A stretch of DNA of 64,000 nt, taken from the NCBI RefSeq assembly GCF_040412425.1, contig NC_089766.1:22212429-22276428 (forward strand), given 5' to 3'. The position numbers and the translations under genes were made by a program. This document shows positions 14,140 through 25,847 of the stretch, piece by piece (the first letter of the stretch is position 1; every line of letters begins with the position of its first letter). Under the pieces are notes generated by a model that worked only from the letters and a program-made list of their open reading frames with translations, was not told where the DNA came from and made no database searches. Origin of the DNA: Macrobrachium rosenbergii (Eukaryota > Arthropoda > Malacostraca > Decapoda > Palaemonidae).

Positions 14140-15350
14140 AGACGTAACAGTGGAAAAAGTTACTTACACTGAAGAGCCAATTAGTGTTTGGAATATAACA
14201 GAAATTAATGGGGAACTCAACATAAAGTTTTTTCACTGGTAATATCTAGTTTAAATCGGCATATAGAACCAAATGTACCGTCATATATCACTGTTACTGC
14301 TAAAACGGACTTACCTGGGTCCGAGATCATGGTATTAAATGAATCAATTAAAGTTCATGGTTTACCTGCGACTGAAGCACTTTACACGGTTGCTAGCAAC
14401 CAACAAGTTGTGCCTGAAGTTTTTAATTACCTAAATAAGGAGTTAACTATAAATGAAAATACACCCTTGATGGATGTTGAGGTATATCATCATCGGATTC
14501 TGTCATTAGCAGAAGTAGAAAACAATCACCTAACAATTGACAATGTTTTCTTAATTTCAATGAAACATAAGTTGGCAGAGGAGATAAAAGACATAAATGT
14601 CCGGAAAATTTTTGAGGAATTACTAACTAAATATGGTGATATATTCACTACTAACAGTGGCTGCTTAGGTAAAACTAGTGTAATTGAACATCAGATAAGA
14701 TTGAGTGATCCAAATTAGATCGTCTATGTTCCTTCCTACAGACTACCCATGAAGTTCCAAAGTGAATTAACAGAGGAGGTAGAGAAAATGCTAAAAGAAG
14801 GCGTGATAAAGAAATCTCAGTCCACATAACTTTCCGTCGATTGTCGTCCCCAAGAAAGATCGTACTTGGAGGATTTGTGTCGATTTCAAGAAACTCAATG
14901 AGGAGACAGTTCCAGACAGGTTTCCTGTGCCTTGTACAGATGATATTTTGTCTGTCTTAGGTCAATATTCTTATTTTACTTCCTGAGATCTGTTAAGAGG
15001 TTTCCATTAAATTCCTTTGGAGGAAAGTAGTACACAATATACAGCATTTAGCACCCTCAGGGGCCATTTTGAATTTCTGAGGATGCCATTTGGATTGCGT
15101 TACGCACCTATCACCTTCACGAGAATGATTAACTTAGATTTTGGAGATGTGTTAGGTGACATCCTTCATGCTGTATGATTTAGTACATTTTCGCATACAT
15201 TGAAGAGCATCTTAGGAAAATGGAGCTTGTTTTTCCAAAATTAAGTCAGTATTAAAGTAAAGTTATTAAAATGTGATTTCTATAAACAGAAACTGGTATA
15301 CTGTACTTAGGTTTTATTTTGTCAAAAGATGGTTTAAAAGTAGTACATGA
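14140..15350 (+). pseudogene. pol: E1 pol remnant: PR-RT linker and N-terminal reverse transcriptase
   Basis: The frame at 14329-14718 corresponds to the region before reverse transcriptase in gypsy elements. From 14720 the RT fingers follow: VPKKDRTWRICVDFKKLNEE near 14850-14900, the DLLRGF-like segment near 14990 and the FLRMPFGLR motif near 15075-15100. Stops and frame changes interrupt it (TGA inside the DLL segment, more after 15170). Homology fades by 15350 before any YxDD box. The aspartyl protease expected between gag and this linker is absent, with only about 190 bp separating them, so an internal deletion is likely. Related to E2 pol. Confidence 0.75.
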
Positions 15351-15650
15351 CTAGATTTCAGCTATTGTTTTTTATTTCAGCTATTCAGTAGTTTATTTTT
15401 CATATATTTTCAAACGGTAACTATATAGTATTATACTGGATCATTTTGTATGCATTTTCCTTTGTGCAAATATATATATGAGGAAATGTGAATAATGAAG
15501 ATCAAAAATTCTTGAAATTCTGGAGGTGTCATGCAAGACCTTCTATTAATTATTCAGCTGGAAAGTACCCTCTGCTGAAATTACTTACCAGCTACAAAAC
15601 CAAATTCAGAGAAGTAAGAAAATATTCTTTTTATATACATATAAATATGT

Positions 15651-15660
15651 ATATATATAT

Positions 15661-15700
<40 letters not shown>

Positions 15701-15861
15701 CCTATTTTATATATATATATATATAATATTATTACATATGTTCATCATCATCATCACAACACACACAGTACATAGCTATTATATATATATATATATATTT
15801 CATATATATATATATATATATATTTTATATATATATATATATATGTATGTATGTGTGTGTG
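15651..15861. repeat. (TA)n cluster with (TG)n
   Basis: Several TA tracts separated by short unique words, ending in a TATG/TG run. Confidence 0.9.
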
Positions 15862-17999
15862 TGTATTTAAAATGTGTATGTATATCAAAAAGATCCTTTA
15901 TTAGTATAATAATATCATCAAAGTGACAACTGAATGGCTGCAGCTCGTAATGCAAAGATAACGCAAGTCTGGAATATTTAATTTAAAATCCTAGATATAG
16001 TTAATGGACAAAGAAATGAAAGGAAACTTCTCCTTCTGGAAGCCTTTCAGAGGTTTTTCTGAGGTTCATGTGATCTGCTCTGGTATGTTGGAAGGAGAGC
16101 GATGCCGTCCATAGAGAGAGAGAGAGAGAGAGAGAGAAAAAAAATTTTAGATTTTGAGTGTAGCTATTCGTTTTAAATTATTTATTAAGAATAAAAAAAA
16201 ATGATAACTTATATATTTTCATCAACTATACAGATGGAACGTCAAGTTAGATATATGTCCTTCAAATGTAGTCAAAACGTATTATAACATAAAAAAGGAG
16301 CACCCCATATTACCACAACAATAATTCGTTTAATCAAAACTGTTTGCAAAAAACCCATGACCTGTAGCATTTCATATATTCCCAAGAGAGCCCCTTTTCA
16401 TAGCAACAACATCACTCCTTCTCAAACAATATCTTCCTCAGTACAACAGAAGGGACAACAGAGACACAACACATCGTCGCCTCCATTTTCTATTTTTTTG
16501 TGGGAATCAACTTTTATTGCTCCTTCAGTGTTAACTCGTATTCAAGACCCTTTCTTCAAAGGAATGATCTAATGGCAGGGTTATATTTTAGTTATGAGAA
16601 AAAGTTTGCTTCCAATGTACAGCAGTCCACCAGTAAAATTTTATTTCCAGATTGTCAGTTTAATCCGAGTAAACAAAACCAAATGCAAAGAAACTATTGA
16701 TTAGTTGGATAGAAACCAGACACAACTAGCCCTGATGTTATTCCCAAATCTGACGGTCACCGTGAGACAATAAGGTGGTAGACTTTCTTTTGAAGAGTAT
16801 AGCTAACACAAAGTGAGCACTGGGAAGCTAAATTATATATCGGTCTTTTATTAACTGGGAAAGTTCTTTTACATACATTTCATACGAACGGCAGGAAAAG
16901 ACTAAACATAAGTTAGACTTTTGAAAGAAGATTTAAAATGAATCTATGAATTATGATAGTTTATTAGATTTTCTTAATAGAAATGACGTGGATCGACTTT
17001 CTAACTTGATTTTTGAGGCTTTTGTTTTTTTAAAACCGTTACTTAATCATCTTTAATATTCACAAAGGTAAATATTCTTCACGAACAAATGCAGTGGTTT
17101 TTTTATTCCATACTATTTGATTTTTATTTTTTCCCCTAAAGATCATCTGTTCCTCAACAAAGATACTTTTATGTCAAACTTCTTTTGATAGTCATAAATT
17201 ATTCATGTTGAAAGATGACATGAAAGCGTGCGATTAAAATTTTTGACTAATTTACATTTCACATTCGTACTAGAATCACTTAATCTTTGTAATCTGTAAT
17301 CTCTTTATCTGAACTCGTTTTGTTCTTGCTGCATGATCTGTAGAATCAGTTTCGTTCCTTAAAGAAAACCTAATATTCTATATTAATTATAAATTATAAA
17401 TCATCAGTTGGTTCAGCTATTTCCCTAAAACCTCACCTGCGATGATCAGCAGAGATTCTGCTGACAGGAGTCCATATTCATTGTTGAAAAAAGTGAATAA
17501 ATCACGTCGGAACGAATTTTATTTTATTATATGTTTTCTGTTGTAGTTTCAGATTGATGAATGACAAATTTAAGAAGATTAACTTTGCCAAATACCAAAA
17601 TTAGCCTTTTCTGGCAAATGTGACTTACCTGTGGTTTGCAGTGAGACCAGAAGGAATTATGGAAAAAGATGAATGGCATAATAATGGGTGAAATTCAACT
17701 ATTTTGACAATATAGCATTTAAGCGTTTTTTTTTTTTTTTTTTTGCAATTATTCAAGGGTTTTAGGTCGTCTAATTTAAGAAAAACCGTGTTTGGACTCT
17801 GGAATGTCCTCTTAAAAACTACAGGCGAGCAAGGAATATATCTTGAAAGGATGAAGGAGCTTATATGCTGTAAGGGATAATAGATGAAAAAGGAGCTTGG
17901 GAATAATGACTTATTCTTTGCCTCCATGTCGCCCACACCAATTAATTATAATCAAGTCTGAGGTTAGGTAGGGTGTGTCTTTCAGGATTACTATATTAT

Positions 18000-18051
18000 C
18001 TCTCTCTCTCTCTGATTCTCTTATCACAGCACACACACAACACACACACAC
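18000..18051. repeat. (CT)n and (CA)n microsatellites
   Basis: CT run at about 18000-18014 and CA runs at about 18030-18051. Confidence 0.9.
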
Positions 18052-18855
18052 ACTGCCCGTCTGTCCATCCCCCTTCTCTGTTCTTCTGTCTATGTCTGTC
18101 TAAATTTATTTTACGTCATCCTACATTCTCTTTCCGTCTGCTTGTTTCTTTGTCCACTATAATATTTTACGCCCTCTTTTCAAAATAAATGTCCTAAAGC
18201 TCGTCATGTTTTCAAACTTATAATAAATATCTATTTCATTTTTTAATTTACACATAGATATTTAGACCTAATACTGATGCAGTGTCAATGCCTATTGATT
18301 CCACCAAATAAAGGATGCATATTGTTCTTTAATGATTAACTGCTTCATCAACAGACGGATCCTAACTCTTGCAATTGATGTTAATAAGTCATCATAGCCA
18401 TTCTGAATATATTCTTTCCAATTTCCTTCAAGAAAACAAAGAACTTCCAATTTGAAATCAGAAAAGAGCAAACAAACAATGTACTGGTCATTTTGTTCAT
18501 TTAAATGCTAACAGTAAACTACACCAGATGCGTTTCATATAACATTGTCTGCAAACGTGGCATATAACAAGAATGCACTTGACTATTTGCGTTCTTCTCA
18601 TGCAATAGACGTAATCATACAAAAGTAATTCAATGATAATGACGAAGTGACTACTTTTACATCCAACCAGCCTTTACTAGAAATATATTATGACTTGTTA
18701 ACGTTTCTGAGATTCAATATCTATTGATACAGATTCTTCTATATAAATGTGATACCACTGAGTATCTGCAAACGCCTATCACATAAAAAGTTATAAATAA
18801 TTAAAAAGATATATATAACTGTTATTATTAGCTATCGCTATAAATTTATATATAT

Positions 18856-20062
18856 ATTTCAGAAAACACACACATATATTTTAGAAAAACACATATATGC
18901 ATTTCAACATTACAATGCTTTAAGATGTGATGGAAGAGGAGTTGGAGTCAGATGGTAGTAGGTCACGGCAGACAGTTGCAAAATCGTTGCATTCAGCAAA
19001 TAGTTTGATTCCTTCAGCTTTTTGTTTGATTCCACACAATATTGCCTCAGGTGATCTTGACCAGTTGGTATGTATATTCGTACATGAGTTCGTGCGTTAA
19101 TTTGATCTAGATTATGCCAAAATCTGCCCAAAAATAAGTTTGATCGTTCATTAACGAAGATAGAACTGAGTTGTCTAGACATTATCTTTGGAGTGGAATC
19201 CAGGCTTAGAATTGGCAGATAAGGTAAAGTTTGAAATCTCTGTTTTTATGGGAGAAAATTGAACTTGTGATTTTTTACCATGATTTTCTTTTATGAACTT
19301 TTGAACTGGTGTGGAGATTTGAACATGAATATTCATACCATCTTTTATATTATTTTTGTTTTGTTATGTTTACGTTTGCCATATCTTGGCTATGCATTTT
19401 AGACTTTCCATTATTGTGTTTTGCATTTCATATATTTTGGGAGATTTTCTATCATGTTTAATTCTTTCGACAGATGTCTGTGGTGGGAACATAGTGGTGA
19501 GGACATTGTGTGGTGATGACATTGTGTGACATGAATAATGGTGGTGACTATTTTTTTGACAGATGAAACTAAAATTATTGATTTGGGACTAGACTATGTG
19601 TGAGTTTGGATATTTTCAGGCTTTGAATTTGCCATAGTGAGACTTCTTTAATCAGAAAATGTTTTGAGTTCAGATGTTTTTATCTAACTCGATAATTTCA
19701 TTTTATTATGCATTTTAATCTTTGCTTTGTTTTATTCATTTCTTGTTGGTTTATTTGAATAATAAACCTATTTTTGTAGAAACTATTGCGTTTCTTTAAA
19801 TGATCCATTTAATTGATTTGGTGAGAATGAGTGCGATTCATGGGTGAGAGAGGGGATGAGAGAGAGAGAGAACGATGAGAGAGAGAGAGAGAGAAAAGAA
19901 GGTGTTCGAGAGGGGGAAAGGGGGAATGAGAAAGTTCAGTGTTAGTGGGAAAGGGTTTTCGAGAAAACGTTCATACGCCTTTTCAAAAAGGTGATCGTTC
20001 TGATCCGTTACAGAAAAAGTGGTTTCAAAACAGGTGTTAATTCTGTTTTCAATGCTGTAACA
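18856..20062 (+). repeat. 5' LTR of E2
   Basis: Collinear with 26975-28160: shared 'acatatatgcatttca', 'atttgatctagattatgcc', 'tttttatgggagaaaattg'. AATAAA is at 19761-19766 and ends are GTAACA-like. GA-rich repeats lie at about 19853-19894. The first bases seen in the 3' copy (TGTGGTGGCCGAGC) are missing, with TA repeats in their place. A frame on the minus strand at 18910-19182 is a shadow. Confidence 0.85.
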
Positions 20063-20070
20063 GAATTAAA

Positions 20071-20080
20071 TGGTGGCAGC
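20071..20080 (+). promoter_or_regulatory. Primer-binding site of E2
   Basis: TGGTGGCAGC lies 9 bp after the 5' LTR end and is repeated in E1. Further into the leader a perfect CRE-like palindrome TGACGTCA lies at 20487-20494. The leader (20063-20695) is otherwise non-coding. Confidence 0.5.
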
Positions 20081-20695
20081 AGGTGTCTTTTGATTTTAAA
20101 TGGTAGCAGATTTTAATGTCTTTAATGATGGCGAAAAGAGGAGTTGCTAATAGACTAATTGGTAACGTTGATGCCCAAGGCATGGCTACTTCACCTAAGA
20201 GCTTAGCGAGGTCAGTGTTGAATGACTGAGTTCATGTGACGTGATTACGTGTGAAATCACGGGGAACCTTTTTTTTTTTTTTTTTCTATTCAGTACTGGG
20301 AGTGGTGAGTTGTGAAATAGATCTGGATGATCTCTAGAGCAATTTTGGGGTTAACAAAATACCCAAATAAGTGTGAATAGTGGCGATTGTGAGTTAATCA
20401 AAGGGATTAATTAATCAGCAAAGTGATTATTCAACAATAATCAGAGTGATGAGCAAGTGTTTTTTTTGCTGTTCTTCTCGAGTGGGTGACGTCACAGGTT
20501 TTCACACAGCTCTGTTGAAGATAGGTACTTCGTTTTCTGTTTCAAAACTGGTAAGTACCCCATTCTCGTAAGTTGCGCAGAACGCCGTTTTCTGTTCTTC
20601 TTTTAGAGGGTAACTTTATCTGAATCTCTAGTGTTCTTTTGGTTTCTCTTTTGGACCTTTGTTACGCTCAGGGAACGAATGTGATTACTCACAAA

Positions 20696-21719
20696 ATGCC
20701 AGACGATGCAGCAAGCACATCCCAATCAATTGTGGTGCATAAAGTGACGAACATTTGTGCTCGCTTACAAATTTTAAAGGGGTAGTTGATGGAAAGCCAA
20801 CCCAAAATATAGAAAATTTCATTGAGTCAGTGAACAATTATCTGAATTCCAAGAAAATTACTGAATGGCGCTGAAGCTTTAACAGAGGCTAAATCATTTC
20901 TGGATTTAGATAAAGGAGATATTGGGAAACGAGCACGCAGTTTCGGGTTCAGAAGGTGTAAAACTTGGAATGAACTGCAGAAATTTCTACGAGCTACTTA
21001 TGGCGGAGTTCAACGTGAATGCGCAGTTCGTTCTTTGGGAGAGTTTCTCAAAATAAAGAAGGGCAATGATTCACTAGTCACATACAGTGCGTTGGCCGTT
21101 TATTTGATGCAGTAGTTGAGTTAAAGAAATCTATAACAGGTTCTCCATGGGTAACTGGAAATAATATCTCCTTAGATAATTTTGAAAGATTGTTACACTT
21201 TTTGGATTGCCTTTTAACGTCGTCCCAGATGTAATTGTAGATAGTTTTGATAAGAGAATTAATCAGGATACAGACCTGAATACCTTTTTGTTTGCACAGA
21301 TTAACAAAAATCTTTCCATCAAAATGCCCGACACTGGACAGTAGTTTTTTTGTACAGGAGGTGCAAAGATGTCAGCTGCAGTTTCAAAACCACAGAATAA
21401 TGATAGTCGCTCAAATTCGGAAATGATGCAACAGCGAAATGACATGTGCACGAGTAGAATCGAAGAAAATTCCAGAGAGATCAGTCACAACGATACGTTG
21501 TTTTAATTGTGATAAAATAGGCCATAGTAAATCAAATTGCAGAGTGAGATATTGTTCAGTTTGCAAATCTTCCAGATCATGGATGGAAGATTTTGCCCAG
21601 CCACAAAGAAGAGAGAATATTCAGGGAAGTCACAGGGAGTTTTTCTAGATATGACAGGAGAATTCCACATGATGCAAGTTCTAGATACACAAAGGAACAT
21701 CAGAATTTTCACAAGATAA
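20696..21719 (+). pseudogene. gag: E2 gag, frame-broken
   Basis: Structural RNA-binding Gag. The ATG at 20696 opens a frame that stops after 29 codons. Gag-like sequence continues in other frames: an N-terminal piece with ENFIESVNNYLNSKK near 20810-20860, then KSFLDLDKGDIGKRARSFGF and TYGGVQRECAVRSLGEF near 20890-21050. The 21439-21648 frame holds a zinc knuckle CFNCDKIGHSKSNC (C-X2-C-X4-H-X4-C) at 21499-21540. It also holds the first two cysteines of a second knuckle (YCSVC); a frame change near 21575 removes the rest. Lineage as in E1, where the second knuckle has lost a different cysteine. Confidence 0.8.
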
Positions 21720-21739
21720 GTTCGAAAACGGACACAGGA

Positions 21740-22162
21740 TAATGACTAATCAGGTCGTAGAGTCACTAGAACCTAGGCCGATTGTACGTGGATTTTCTAA
21801 TGGCATTGAAATTTCTATTTTCATTGATTCTGGTAGCTCAGTTAACCTAATAAATGCTGACCTTTTTTCACTCGAGGTTTCCAGAGTGCAAATTAGTCCC
21901 TTCTAGTGAGACAGTGTGTGATGTACAAGCGAGAAACTTGAATATTTTAGGTTCGTCATTTCTTACACTTTGTATCGGCGGAAAGACAATAGTAGAATCA
22001 TTTTTGGTCATAGAAGGATTAGCCTTAGGTGAAATGGTTTTGCTAGGACACCCTTCTTGCATGCGACATAACATCAACATTCTTACGGGAATTCAGGGGA
22101 TTACAATAGGTGAGCCAGGTTGTTTTGTTCCATATATACACATGGAAAAAAAAAACTTGTGA
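21740..22162 (+). pseudogene. pol: E2 aspartic protease domain
   Basis: Retropepsin that would cut the Gag-Pol polyprotein. The active-site triad Asp-Ser-Gly is at 21826-21834 in the context IFIDSGSSVNLI. A frame change at the T-run 21862-21867 moves the rest of the domain into the 21854-22162 frame, which carries the conserved hydrophobic-Leu-Gly turn (MVLLGHPSCM). As assembled the protease cannot be read through. Confidence 0.75.
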
Positions 22163-22363
22163 GAAACTTAAGACACAGTCTGAGACATGTGTAACACATT
22201 CATTAGAGAATGAAGATATTCTGCAAAAGATCTTTCAAAGGATTTTTGTTGGAAGATATTGAATTGAACCGCGAGTTCCTACATTGATTAAAGTGTCGCT
22301 GAAAGAGAAAAAGTTTCCTTCTCAAGTATGCGTTGTTGAGGAACCGAGAAATTCAAAGATGTT

Positions 22364-23530
22364 GTGAGTACAGTGTCAGTGAATGAAATTTCAGTCGCAG
22401 GCGTGACAGTAGAATTAGTTAGCTATCAAGACTCAGTGAAAAAATATCACAAGGGTACTTATGTAATTGATTTTGAAGAGTTTAATGAAGAACATAAATT
22501 AGTGAGTTTTTGTGGAGACGGGAATATGTTTCCTAACGAGGAGCAACAGTTCCGAAGTCAAGTTCTTCATGAACATTTGGCTAAAGTTGATTATCCTGAG
22601 TATTCAGATAAAGTAGAGAAAGTGTTGAAAGAATATTTAGATATTATTGCTTTGAAGGGAGATAAATTAGGAGTTACAGATGTTTTAGAACATTCAATCC
22701 GCCTAGAAAAGGTACAAATCCCATATATATTCCAGCATATCGAATTCCTTTTAAGATCATAGAAGTAGAAAAAGAAGTTCAGAAGTGGGAGTCGGAAGGC
22801 ATTATTAGACCGTCAATTCTCCGTTTAATTTTCCTTTGCTTGCAGTTCCTAAGAAAGATGGTAGTATCAGAGTTTGTGTAGATTTTCGTAAATTGAATGA
22901 AAAAACATGCCCAGATAGATATCCGGTAGCTTGTTTGCCTGATTTGTTTGTTGAGATCGGTGGCAAGAATATATATTCATCTATAGATCTTATGCAGGGT
23001 TTTTAAGTTCCCCTTTGTGAGAGAATAGTCGTAAATATACAGCATTTTCGGTACCAAAGGGACATTACGAGTTTAATAGGATGCCTTTTGGATTACAAGG
23101 GTCCCCAATAACATTTACTAGACTGGTTAACACAGTACTTCATGGCTTGTTAGGAAAGTCGGTGTTTGTGTACATGGATGACATTCTCATATGCACAGAT
23201 ACAATTGAAGAACATCTAAAGGTGTTAAAAGAAGTCCTCAAGCGATTACGGTTCGCTGGGTTAAAAGTCAAATTGGCCAAATGTGAGTTTCTGAAGAAAA
23301 AATTGTCTTATTTAGGACATGTTATCTCTAAAGAAGGAGTTAGAGTGAATGATGACAAAGTTAAAGCCATTGTGAGTTTTCCAGTTCCCAAAACCAGGAA
23401 ACAGATTCGTTCGTTCCTAGGTATGTCGGGTTTCTTTCGCCGTTTTGTGCGGAATTTTTCTACAATAGCGTCTCCATTGACAGATTTATTACAGAAGACG
23501 TTAAATTTGTTTGGGGTGATAGTCAACAAT
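22364..23530 (+). pseudogene. pol: E2 reverse transcriptase
   Basis: RNA-directed DNA polymerase. The 22364-22762 frame holds the pre-RT region (DIIALKGDKLGVTDVLEHSI). The fingers follow in another frame: VPKKDGSIRVCVDFRKLNE near 22845-22900 and IYSSIDLMQGF near 22970-23000, ending at an in-frame TAA. The intact frame 23081-23533 starts at MPFGLQGSP and holds the catalytic YMDD box at 23171-23182 (VYMDDILICT). It continues through the thumb and connection (LGHVISKEGV, RSFLGMSGFFRRF). Catalytic residues in this segment are intact, but the enzyme is split by at least two frame breaks. Confidence 0.9.
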
Positions 23531-23990
23531 TAGCTTTTGAGAAGCTTAAGAACGCTTTAGTGAACCCACCAATTTTGAAGTTTCCAGATTTTAGTCAACC
23601 GTTCACCTTAGTGACTGACGCGAGTCAGGAAGGTATAGGTGCGTGTTTGATGCAGAAATTTGAGGGGAAATTACACCCAATTGCTTTTTATAGCAGAAAG
23701 TTCAAAACACGTGGTAGTAACGAAAGGCTGATGTCAGTTGTGGACAAGAAAGGCTTTCGCAGTCGTCTCTAGCCTTGTTCATTTTAAGATGTTGTTGTTG
23801 GGAAATAAAGTTGAGATTTTACAGATCATCAACCGTTGTTGGAGCTTTTAATAAGCCAAATTTGTCGCCCAAGAGAGCACGTTGGTTCCTAACATTGAGA
23901 GATTTTGATGCAAACCTCAAATACATTGAAGGTAAGCATAATGTAGTTGCAGATGCATTGAGCAGATATTTTCCTGTCGAGGATGAGGAA
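23530..23990 (+). pseudogene. pol: E2 RNase H
   Basis: Degrades the RNA strand of the RNA:DNA hybrid. First catalytic Asp in FTLVTDASQEGIGACL (frame 23560-23772). The C-terminal part is in frame 23775-24212 with GKHNVVADALSRYF, supplying the late Asp of the ADALSR motif. A frame change between about 23760 and 23850 separates the halves. Downstream to 24185 is an acidic linker rich in Ser and Glu. Confidence 0.85.
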
Positions 23991-24184
23991 ATACACACCG
24001 AATCCTGTGTGGGAGAAGAGAGTAAATATTTGGTGTCTAATGTCTCTGATATTAGTAGTTCTGAGAGATCGCATGTAGAGGACATACACGTTCCTACAGT
24101 GCATACTTCGGGGAGAAATAGTGAGTCGGCAGTCTCGGGAGAGATTGTTATTCGTGATGTGAGAGAAACGCAGTGTGTTATATT

Positions 24185-25456
24185 ACTGGTGAAAATGTCA
24201 CTTGGGACATAGGCTTGCTGGAACAAAAGCAAGATGAAGATAAATTGTTGTCAGATGCTAAGGCATTTCTTGGGAGTTTCACCGAAGAAAGGGTATAAGT
24301 TGCCTTTTTCTGGTCTAGAGTTGGAGAATAATTTATTGGTGAGAAAAGTTAAGTATAACTTGCAGAAGTACTCTAAGCATGGGTGAAATTACACAAATCA
24401 TCGTGCCAGAGAGTCTAGTACCACAAGTTCTAGACATTGTACATTGTAAATTTGGTTCTCCTCATTTAGATGTGGACAAGACGTATGAAAACGTCAGGTC
24501 AAAGTTCTTTTGGAAAAATATGTTTTCCGCAGTAGAAGCCTTTGTGAAGAAGTGTGCTATTTGCAATGCGAATAAGCCAGCGACGACAGTGTCGTGTCGT
24601 TTGGGTTCATATCCCATACCAAATAGGCCGTTTCAGAGAGTGCATATGGATATTCTGGGTAACTTCTCAGAGTCTGCTTATGGTTATAGACATTTATTAG
24701 TAGTTGTTGATGAGTTGACTCGCTTTTGTCGAGATTTTCCACTGAAATACAAATCAGCTGAGGAAGTTGCTATAGCGTTTTTTAAGGGGATAATTTGTCG
24801 ATATGGTGTTCCTGAATGTCTGATCACAGACAATGGTAGGAGTTTATTAATAAGACTTTAGACGGTCTTGCTAATTTGTTGGGAATAAAGAAAGTATCTA
24901 TAATCCCGTATAGACCTGAAGCAAATGGGTTGTGTGAGAGGGCGAATCGGAAAGTAATCGAAGCTTTACGCATGACGGTGGTGGGTTCCGATACACATTG
25001 GGACAGATCTTTGGATGAAGTGCGATATAGTATCAATACTATGATGAATGACACAATTAAGATATCTCCAGCAGAAGCTTTGTATGGATACAAGTTGAAA
25101 GGACCTTTTGATTTGTTACCAGAGCGAGTTCAGGGTGATGTTACGGTCACTTCATTGATAAATACAGCGAGAGAAAGATTTGCACGTATCAGTAAAGAAC
25201 TTGAACTTAGTTCGCGTGCAATGGTAGAGAAAAGTAACGCGAAATCGAGGAGTAGCTTTTTCGATGGGTGATAGAGTGTTTGTTAAAGTGAATGTTCGGA
25301 ATGATCTGAATTATAAATTAAGTCCGAAGTTCCACGGACCTTTTGAGATTGTAGAGATCAAAAAGAGGAATAGATTTGTAGTTAAAGATGTAAACACTGG
25401 GTGACGAAATTGACCCATATTTCGAAGTTAAAGAAAGTTGGGATTTGTATATAGAT
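24185..25456 (+). pseudogene. pol: E2 integrase
   Basis: Inserts the cDNA into host DNA. The HHCC zinc-binding region is in frame 24379-24861 (HCKFGSPHLDVDKT, then CAIC). The catalytic core has Asp in HMDILGNF and the second Asp in CLITDNGRS. The catalytic Glu lies in the next frame, 24876-25271 (EANGLCERANRK). The C-terminal module shows KLSPKFHGPFEIVEI, a GPY/F-type motif, near 25315-25365, and ends near LTHISKLKKVG at about 25456. Breaks lie at about 24845, 25260 and 25405. All three acidic catalytic residues are present, but not in one frame. Confidence 0.88.
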
Positions 25457-25847
25457 GTAATGGAACGTTTGTATATAGTTAGAGGGATAAATGGGTTGAT
25501 GTTTGTATATATATATGATATTTATTTATTTTTTTGTCTCTTGTTCATTTTGGATGTTGAAGTTCTTAATCATTTGTTTTCGGATGATTTTAGGAGTTGA
25601 GACATGGGCTAATTTCATACGAATTTTGACCCGTGTGTTAGTGTGTTATTGTGTTATGATGTGTTTCATCATCTGACGCAATGTGTGTGTTTATTTAGAT
25701 TTTTTTTTTGGGAGATACTTAGTATATCGGACCGAACAAGTCTGATCTTTTTTTTCGGGTTGGGAGATCGTATTTGAGTATTTGGATTTTTTTTTCAGTT
25801 TCTTTTTTTTAAATGAAGGAGCTGTATTGTGAGTAATTGTAGTTGTT

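Larger units (their letters stand above)
11900..15350 (+). mobile_element. E1: 3'-truncated Ty3/gypsy retrotransposon
   Basis: A leader is followed by a gag remnant with a zinc knuckle and a pol remnant that stops inside reverse transcriptase. At 12244-12253 the word TGGTGGCAGC matches the PBS of E2, and an AATAAA lies about 100 bp upstream (near 12147). A 5' LTR therefore probably ends about 12239; its start is not resolved and the left coordinate is approximate. No YxDD box, RNase H, integrase or 3' LTR is present. Gag and the PR-RT linker resemble E2, so the two belong to one lineage. Bases 12254-13300 are leader-like, with an unassigned 130-codon frame at 12465-12857. Confidence 0.7.
15351..18855. 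other. Intergenic with microsatellites
   Basis: Nothing coding was recognised. Frames at 16357-16700 and 17625-17936 lack any family motif. Contains AT/TG repeats (15651-15861), a GA run (16112-16136), a poly(T) run near 17727-17744, and CT/CA runs (18000-18051). Confidence 0.6.

Noticed and set aside
16357..16700. Two overlapping frames of 66-71 codons
   Set aside because: Short, without motif or splice context, in AT-rich intergenic DNA.
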